IMG/VR virus record: IMGVR_UViG_3300022200_000455
Span: 1 to 30,396 of that record
DNA: 30,396 bases
Direction: 5' to 3' (one strand)
Source: a virus
The position numbers were made by a program, and so were the translations under genes. The notes below the pieces were generated by a model that searched no databases, had not been told where the DNA came from, and saw only the letters and a program-made list of their open reading frames with translations. Positions 26,498 through 30,396 of this stretch are shown piece after piece. Numbering within the stretch: the first letter of the stretch is position 1; each line of letters starts with the position of its first letter.

Positions 26498-26749
26498 ATG
26501 CCAGAAACAATATCACACTTTCTCGACACTGCTCTAGCTGTTATACTTGGAGTCATTGGTTGGATGATTAAAAAGCTTACAGATCGTTTAGAAAAAGATG
26601 AAGAGCGTCTAACTAAGATAGAAGTAGAACTAGCTACCCAAAGAGAACGAGACACTGCTGTGGAGAATAGAATGAGTGGTCTTGAAACTACGGTTAAAGA
26701 GATTAACGGTAAACTAGATAGAATGATGGAGATGTTAATGAAGAAATGA
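26498..26749 (+). CDS. Small membrane protein in T7 holin position
   Basis: An 83-residue protein with one hydrophobic helix (FLDTALAVILGVIGWMI, residues 7-24) followed by basic KKLTDR and then a charged coiled coil to the end. The basic residues after the helix predict N-out, C-in. T7 gene 17.5, the holin, is in this place after the fibre, so holin is the first guess. The cytoplasmic coiled coil makes an i-spanin unlikely. It shares an ATGA with the next gene. Confidence 0.7.
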   Translation: MPETISHFLDTALAVILGVIGWMIKKLTDRLEKDEERLTKIEVELATQRERDTAVENRMSGLETTVKEINGKLDRMMEMLMKK

Positions 26750-26871
26750 AAAAAGGACTATACGCAAATATAAACAGAAGAAGAAAGCTAGGCATTAGTC
26801 GTAGCAAGAAGAAGTCTACTATATCACCTCAGTCATACGCTAATATGAAGCGTGGGTTTAAAAAGAAGTAA
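26746..26871 (+). CDS. 41-residue basic protein
   Basis: Starts at an ATGA overlap with the previous stop. The sequence MKKGLYANINRRRKLGISRS...SYANMKRGFKKK is very basic. Short proteins opening with MKKGLYANI are widespread in marine phages beside DUF6321-like genes, as here. Function unknown; nucleic-acid binding would fit the charge. Confidence 0.75.
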   Translation: MKKGLYANINRRRKLGISRSKKKSTISPQSYANMKRGFKKK

Positions 26872-26872
26872 G

Positions 26873-27115
26873 ATGGCTAGAAGTGTATCACTATCTCTAG
26901 GTAGAGGTGAGAAGAGTCGTAAAGGAGGTCTCACTAAGAAAGGAAGGGATAAGTATAACAAGGCTACTGGTTCTAATTTAAAAGCCCCTCAACCTGGTGG
27001 TGGTCCTAGAAAGCGTAGCTTCTGTGCTCGTATGAGCGGTAACAAAGGACCAATGAAAGATAGTAAAGGTAGACCCACTAGAAAAGCTTTAGCTCTTAGA
27101 AGGTGGAAGTGTTAA
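26873..27115 (+). CDS. DUF6321-like basic protein
   Basis: An 80-residue protein with the conserved pattern LGRGEKSRKGGLTKKGRDKYN, ATGSNLKAPQP, GPRKRSFCARMSG and GPTRKALALRRWKC-like C-terminus. It is strongly basic with two Cys. The family is common in marine and lake phages, function unknown; small size, charge and gene position suggest a DNA-associated or packaging-linked role, which is a guess. The ATG at 26873, 1 base after the previous stop, is preferred over the in-frame ATG at 26852. Confidence 0.85.
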   Translation: MARSVSLSLGRGEKSRKGGLTKKGRDKYNKATGSNLKAPQPGGGPRKRSFCARMSGNKGPMKDSKGRPTRKALALRRWKC

Positions 27116-27128
27116 AGAAGTCCATGAG

Positions 27129-27437
27129 ATGAAAGAGATAAACGCAAACGCATCCGCTAAAGTACAACTCGCTTTTGCTGCGAAGGTAATTGCCTTGGTC
27201 GGGACGTGTGTTTGGGGCTATTCTGTAATTGTCAATCGACTAAATACTATTGAAATGGATATAGCTAGGATTCAACATGAGCTTTCTTTAAATTCGGAAT
27301 TCAGGATAAAATGGCCGCGTGGCGAGATCGGAGCTTTACCTGCTGACGCTACCCAAGATATGAACATTGAACACCTAAAGACTAGGGTGAATAAACTAGA
27401 CGAGCACGTAGACAAGTTGCGTTACGGTGTTGAGTAG
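27129..27437 (+). CDS. Membrane-anchored coiled-coil protein, possible spanin or holin
   Basis: A 102-residue protein with one membrane helix at residues 14-35 (AFAAKVIALVGTCVWGYSVIV), preceded by Lys2, Lys11 and followed by a soluble part with WPRGEIGALPADATQDM and a coiled coil (LKTRVNKLDEHVDKL). Basic N-terminus predicts N-in and a periplasmic C-terminus, as in Rz-type i-spanins. The WPRGE(I/L)GALPAD segment is shared by many marine phage proteins of unknown role. In T7 the Rz-like gene 18.5 is in the same region. No nested Rz1-like lipoprotein frame was noticed. Confidence 0.65.
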   Translation: MKEINANASAKVQLAFAAKVIALVGTCVWGYSVIVNRLNTIEMDIARIQHELSLNSEFRIKWPRGEIGALPADATQDMNIEHLKTRVNKLDEHVDKLRYGVE

Positions 27438-27452
27438 AGAAGAATAACAACT

Positions 27453-27692
27453 ATGAAAACAAGAGAAGAACTAGGTAACTTACACATCCTTCTAACAGAT
27501 ACTTTAAGTAAAGGTATTCAATTAATGCAAGCAACTGAAGAGTATAACCCTGCTTTACTTAACTGTGCCAGGCAACATTTAAAAGATAACGATGTAATTC
27601 TTATGAGTGGTAAAGATACTCCTCTTAATGATCTACTAGGAGAAGTGTTACCTTTTGAAGAGAACCCTGAACTTAAAGAAAAGATTAAGTAA
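27453..27692 (+). CDS. Terminase small subunit (T7 gp18-like)
   Basis: A 79-residue protein directly before the large terminase subunit. HILLTDTLSKGIQLMQAT, EYNPALLNCARQHLKDNDV and an acidic end resemble small podovirus TerS (T7 gp18, 89 residues). It would bind phage DNA ends and load the large subunit. The assignment rests on position, size and the helix pattern. Confidence 0.7.
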   Translation: MKTREELGNLHILLTDTLSKGIQLMQATEEYNPALLNCARQHLKDNDVILMSGKDTPLNDLLGEVLPFEENPELKEKIK

Positions 27693-27711
27693 TTACAGTT
27701 ATAACACCGAA

Positions 27712-27727
27712 AGAGAGAGAGAGAGAG
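27712..27727 (+). promoter_or_regulatory. GA dinucleotide repeat as ribosome binding site of terminase
   Basis: About eight GA units lie 7 bases before the terminase ATG at 27735. The purine run can pair with anti-Shine-Dalgarno in several registers. Length variation by slippage could change initiation. Confidence 0.5.
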
Positions 27728-27734
27728 TTGAAGC

Positions 27735-29417
27735 ATGAGCATTGAAAAGCTTAAACAACTCAAGGACTTCCGTAACTTCTTATATGTAGTTTGGAAACAC
27801 TTGAACCTACCTAATCCTACTGATCTACAATACGACATAGCTGACTTCATGCAACACGGTCCTAAACGATCTGTTATCATGGCGTTCCGTGGTGTAGGTA
27901 AGTCCTGGATATGTTCTGCCTATGCTGTTCATCAACTACTACTAGACCCTACTAAGAACATACTTGTTGTATCTGCCTCTAAGAACCGTGCTGATGACTT
28001 CTCCACCTTTACTTTGAAAATCATACACGACATTCCTGTTCTTCAAGGACTAATACCTAAAAACGATCAAAGGTTCTCTAAGATAGCTTTTGATGTAGGA
28101 CCTGCTCCAGCTGCTCACGCACCTTCCGTTAAGTCACTAGGTATATCCTCCCAGTTAACAGGTAGCCGTGCTGACATCATCATTGCTGACGATATAGAAG
28201 TACCTAACAACTCTGCTACCCAAGGTATGCGTGATAAGCTAGATGAACAAGTAAAAGAGTTTGAAGCTATTATAAAGCCCTTAGACACCTCCAGGATTCT
28301 CTTTCTAGGTACACCGCAGTGCGAAGACAGTATCTACAACAAACTGCGTGAGAGAGGCTATGACGCTCGTATATGGACATCTGAGTATCCTAGTGAGGAT
28401 TTAGTGTTAAAGAACTACGATAACGATATAGCTCCTTTTATAACAAATCAGATAACAGAAGAGACAGTAGGACACACTACAGAGCCTCTTAGGTTCTCAG
28501 ATATGGACCTAGAAGAGCGTAAGCTGTCTTATGGGCGTACAGGGTATGCTTTGCAGTTCATGCTTAATCCTAGGCTATCTGACGCTGATCGCTACCCTTT
28601 AAAGATAAATGATCTGATTATAACAGATATTGATAACGACTTAGCTCCTGAGAAGATTATATGGTCCAGTGATCCAGATAACGAAAATAAAGACCTTCCT
28701 AATGTAGGACTAGGTGGAGATAGATACCACAGACCTTCTAAGACTATAGGTGATATGGTAGAGTATACTGGTTCTGTTCTTTCTATTGACCCTAGTGGTA
28801 GAGGAAAAGATGAAACAGGGTTTGCTGTTGTTAAGATGCTTAACGGTCAACTCTTTGTTCCTGAAGCTGGTGGTCTAAAAGGTGGGTACGATGATCAAAC
28901 ACTTAAACAACTAGTACACATAGCCAAGAATAACAAGGTTAACAAGATTATCATAGAGTCTAACTTTGGTGATGGTATGTTCATGGAACTACTTAAACCT
29001 TTACTTATGACTTCCTACCCTTGTTCCGTTGAAGAAGTAAGACACAGTAAACAAAAAGAACTTAGAATCATTGATGTCCTGGAACCTGTACTTAATCAAC
29101 ATAAACTTATCGTAGACCCTTCTGTTGTTCAACATGACTATAAGAGTGCTCAAGGATATCCTATAGAACATCAAGCTAAGTATATGTTATTCTATCAACT
29201 TAGTCGTATAACAAAAGATAAAGGTAGTCTTAATCACGATGATAGATTAGATGCTTTAAGTATTGCTGTTAACTACTGGGTAGAACAAATGAACCAGGAT
29301 GTAGATAATAACATTAACTTTAGGAAACAAGAACTACTAGATAAAGAGTTAACAAAGTTTACTGATAGCTTTTATAAAAGAAGTCTTAAAGGTCCTAGAG
29401 CTATGCTTTGGCAATAG
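27735..29417 (+). CDS. Terminase large subunit (T7 gp19-like)
   Basis: ATP-driven packaging motor and DNA-cutting nuclease. The ATPase domain has Walker A FRGVGKSW (Lys56), acidic Walker B region IIIADDIEVP (Asp152, Asp153, Glu155) and LFLGTPQCEDSIYNKL. The RNase H-like nuclease domain has SIDPSGRGKDETG (Asp352), IIIESNFGDGMF and HDDRLDAL (Asp502, Asp503). 560 residues, close to T7 gp19 (586). It ends the late transcript block and is followed by a 432-base hairpin-rich gap. Confidence 0.97.
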   Translation: MSIEKLKQLKDFRNFLYVVWKHLNLPNPTDLQYDIADFMQHGPKRSVIMAFRGVGKSWICSAYAVHQLLLDPTKNILVVSASKNRADDFSTFTLKIIHDIPVLQGLIPKNDQRFSKIAFDVGPAPAAHAPSVKSLGISSQLTGSRADIIIADDIEVPNNSATQGMRDKLDEQVKEFEAIIKPLDTSRILFLGTPQCEDSIYNKLRERGYDARIWTSEYPSEDLVLKNYDNDIAPFITNQITEETVGHTTEPLRFSDMDLEERKLSYGRTGYALQFMLNPRLSDADRYPLKINDLIITDIDNDLAPEKIIWSSDPDNENKDLPNVGLGGDRYHRPSKTIGDMVEYTGSVLSIDPSGRGKDETGFAVVKMLNGQLFVPEAGGLKGGYDDQTLKQLVHIAKNNKVNKIIIESNFGDGMFMELLKPLLMTSYPCSVEEVRHSKQKELRIIDVLEPVLNQHKLIVDPSVVQHDYKSAQGYPIEHQAKYMLFYQLSRITKDKGSLNHDDRLDALSIAVNYWVEQMNQDVDNNINFRKQELLDKELTKFTDSFYKRSLKGPRAMLWQ

Positions 29418-29557
29418 CTTCGCTATTACCTTTCGTCTTTACTCACTCTGTTCGATAAAGACTCTGTAGCTTCTATTAACAAATCTTTACATCTTAGTGA
29501 TTAATATAAGTGCTGTTATAGTTAGTTTAAATACATAATTATAAAGTATCTATAAGA

Positions 29558-29592
29558 GAGGGTCGTCCCTGACAAAGACCCTCCCTCCTTTT
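29558..29592 (+). terminator. Terminator after terminase
   Basis: GAGGGTC at 29558-29564 and GACCCTC at 29577-29583 form a 7-bp GC-rich stem with a 12-base loop, followed 5 bases later by TTTT. An alternative smaller hairpin AGGG-TCGT-CCCT (29559-29570) uses the same left arm, so the two are mutually exclusive. Confidence 0.6.
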
Positions 29593-29715
29593 AAAACTAT
29601 CTATAGATATATGTTATTGGTCTTTAGACACACCTATCCTTAAAAAGGTTTTGTTAATATAAAGTATTTAAAGGACAGGGTCTTCTTGTTGTTACAAGCT
29701 AAGAAGGAGAAGAAC

Positions 29716-29738
29716 GAAGTATCGACTTCTTTATTTTA
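29716..29738 (+). terminator. Second weak terminator-like hairpin
   Basis: GAAGT-ATCG-ACTTC followed by TTTATTTT. A short 5-bp stem, so weak alone, but the tail is U-rich. Confidence 0.35.
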
Positions 29739-29849
29739 AGTCGCTATTATTCTTGTAAGACCTTATTGTTTTAATAGGTACACCTTGAGGAGTCCCTAGA
29801 TAAACATTATAAACGATTTTCAGATTTGTAAAGCCTTAAATTTAACATC

Positions 29850-30065
29850 ATGGACATAGATACTCAGACAGACTTGTTAACCAACGACTTATGCAATATA
29901 ATAAATCGCTATAAAGGGGAGTTCGATTTGAATGACCAAACAATCATAGGGGTCCTGGAGTTCGTTAAATATGACTTATTAGCTACCAGTGTTATAGAGT
30001 TTGATGCAGACTTTGACCTAGAAGAAGATGATGACGATGATGACTTTGAAGATACTAAGGTTTAG
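29850..30065 (+). CDS. Small protein with acidic tail, in T7 gene 19.5 position
   Basis: A 71-residue protein with a helical N-terminal part (DLCNIINRYKGEFDLNDQ, IGVLEFVKYDLLA) and an acidic C-terminus: residues 51-68 contain 14 Asp or Glu with one run of seven Asp. The N-terminal pattern resembles small phage proteins of unknown function. The acidic tail could mimic nucleic acid or bind a basic partner. Lone gene after the terminators, with its own hairpins upstream and no clear Shine-Dalgarno site. Confidence 0.7.
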   Translation: MDIDTQTDLLTNDLCNIINRYKGEFDLNDQTIIGVLEFVKYDLLATSVIEFDADFDLEEDDDDDDFEDTKV

Positions 30066-30116
30066 TACAAGGCTAGTTCAATTGTATTAGATTTTAATTT
30101 TAGTTGAAAAAATTTG

Positions 30117-30156
30117 AAGGGGTTACGCTATATACGCTGTCGTAAAAAACCCCCTT
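30117..30156 (+). terminator. GC-rich hairpin after the last gene
   Basis: AAGGGGTT at 30117-30124 pairs with AACCCCCTT at 30148-30156 with one bulged C, enclosing a 23-base loop with a duplicated ACGCT. No U-tract follows at once, so it may be a terminator aided by other signals or a structural element. Confidence 0.35.
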
Positions 30157-30206
30157 GGCACTCTCTAAAATTTAGCTGTGGGGGAGGTATTGTTAACAAA
30201 TCGACA

Positions 30207-30296
30207 ATCAATGCTTTTCATAAATCCCTGGTAATCAATGTACTTATGAAACTAAATCGCACTATATGGGTTATGTCTAATTACTGATTATCAATG
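30207..30296. repeat. Three ATCAATG direct repeats
   Basis: Copies at 30207-30213, 30234-30240 and 30290-30296, each followed by a CTT-containing stretch. Spacing is 27 and 56 bases. Iteron-like but short. Confidence 0.45.
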
Positions 30297-30319
30297 ACTT
30301 AGGTAATAATCTACCGCTA

Positions 30320-30396
30320 TTGAGACATTGTTGAGACTGATACTTAATCTATCTTTATTGCAAGTTGTTTGCATTAGCTTGTTGAGACCTTGTTGA
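30320..30396. repeat. TTGAGAC repeats in 11-base pairs at the window end
   Basis: TTGAGAC at 30320 and 30331 are 11 bases apart. TTGTTGAGAC at 30379-30388 is followed 11 bases later by TTGTTGA, which the window end cuts. The two pairs are about 51 bases apart. One-turn spacing fits binding of a protein to one DNA face, or the start of a terminal repeat array. Confidence 0.6.

Larger units (their letters stand above)
29418..29849. other. Intergenic region with several hairpins
   Basis: No gene is supported here. Hairpins read from sequence: AATAGC/GCTATT at 29413-29427 on the terminase stop; GTCTTT/AAAGAC at 29435-29462; GAGGGTC/GACCCTC at 29558-29583; GAAGT/ACTTC at 29716-29729 followed by a T-rich tail; and ACC-TATT/AATAGGT with one bulge at 29760-29779. 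TATCTATAGATA (29598-29609) is a perfect palindrome and its TATCTATA half also occurs at 29547. T7 has its late end structures after gene 19 as well. Confidence 0.6.
30066..30396. other. Non-coding right end with short repeats
   Basis: No gene is supported. It holds a GC-rich hairpin, three ATCAATG copies (30207, 30234, 30290), TTGAGAC at 30320, 30331 and 30382 with a fourth copy cut at the window end, the palindrome TTGTTAACAA at 30190, and TGCAA-GTTGT-TTGCA near 30360. Repeat density suggests a control region, replication origin or genome end. Confidence 0.6.

Noticed and set aside
27518-27880. 120-residue open frame on the minus strand
   Set aside because: Opposite the small terminase and the start of the large terminase, both well supported; no family features.
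30200-30396. CRISPR array at the right end
   Set aside because: Repeats are only 7-10 bases with irregular spacing and no spacer units.
1-30396. Circular genome closing across the window ends
   Set aside because: Joining the end to the start gives no start codon for the endonuclease before a stop, and early phage genes would be missing, so the window is more likely a part of a longer genome.

Overview
The window is a single-strand-coded block of a T7-like podovirus genome (Autographivirales-type gene content), AT-rich and very tightly packed. Every convincing gene is on the + strand. The order follows T7 class II and III genes: endonuclease I, primase-helicase, DNA polymerase, 5'-3' exonuclease, then portal, scaffold, capsid, tail tubular proteins A and B, three internal core proteins, tail fibre, small and large terminase. 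Sequence style (short basic DUF6321-like proteins, DUF5664-like nucleotide hydrolase, few Shine-Dalgarno sites) resembles marine podoviruses of Gram-negative hosts. The host itself cannot be named from the sequence. No phage RNA polymerase, SSB, ligase or endolysin is seen, and the endonuclease is cut at the left edge, so an early region probably lies outside the window.

Region 1 (1-5.4 kb) is DNA metabolism: a Holliday-junction endonuclease, primase-helicase, family A polymerase, a second PD-(D/E)XK-type nuclease-like protein, the gp6-like exonuclease and a probable dNTP diphosphohydrolase. Two of these junctions are long out-of-frame overlaps. Together these proteins would replicate and resolve phage DNA and recycle host nucleotides.

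Region 2 (5.4-8.0 kb) is an accessory block of small proteins, one resembling T7 gp6.7/gp7.3, plus a fibre-like protein and a LamG-type lectin-like protein. Region 3 (8.0-24.8 kb) is the virion module. It is interrupted between scaffold and capsid by a lipoprotein with a C-terminal membrane segment (u-spanin-like layout) and a coupled 34-residue membrane peptide. The capsid gene has the strongest ribosome binding site and is followed by a hairpin terminator. The tail tubular protein B homologue is enlarged and carries three copies of a Cys/His/Tyr-Trp module. The gp16-like protein has three about 140-residue charged coiled-coil repeats and no visible transglycosylase motif.

Region 4 (24.9-29.4 kb) holds the tail fibre, small membrane and basic proteins, and both terminase subunits. 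Region 5 (29.4-30.4 kb) is a hairpin-rich gap, one small acidic-tailed gene in the position of T7 gene 19.5, and a non-coding right end with repeated TTGAGAC and ATCAATG motifs that reads like a control or terminal region.
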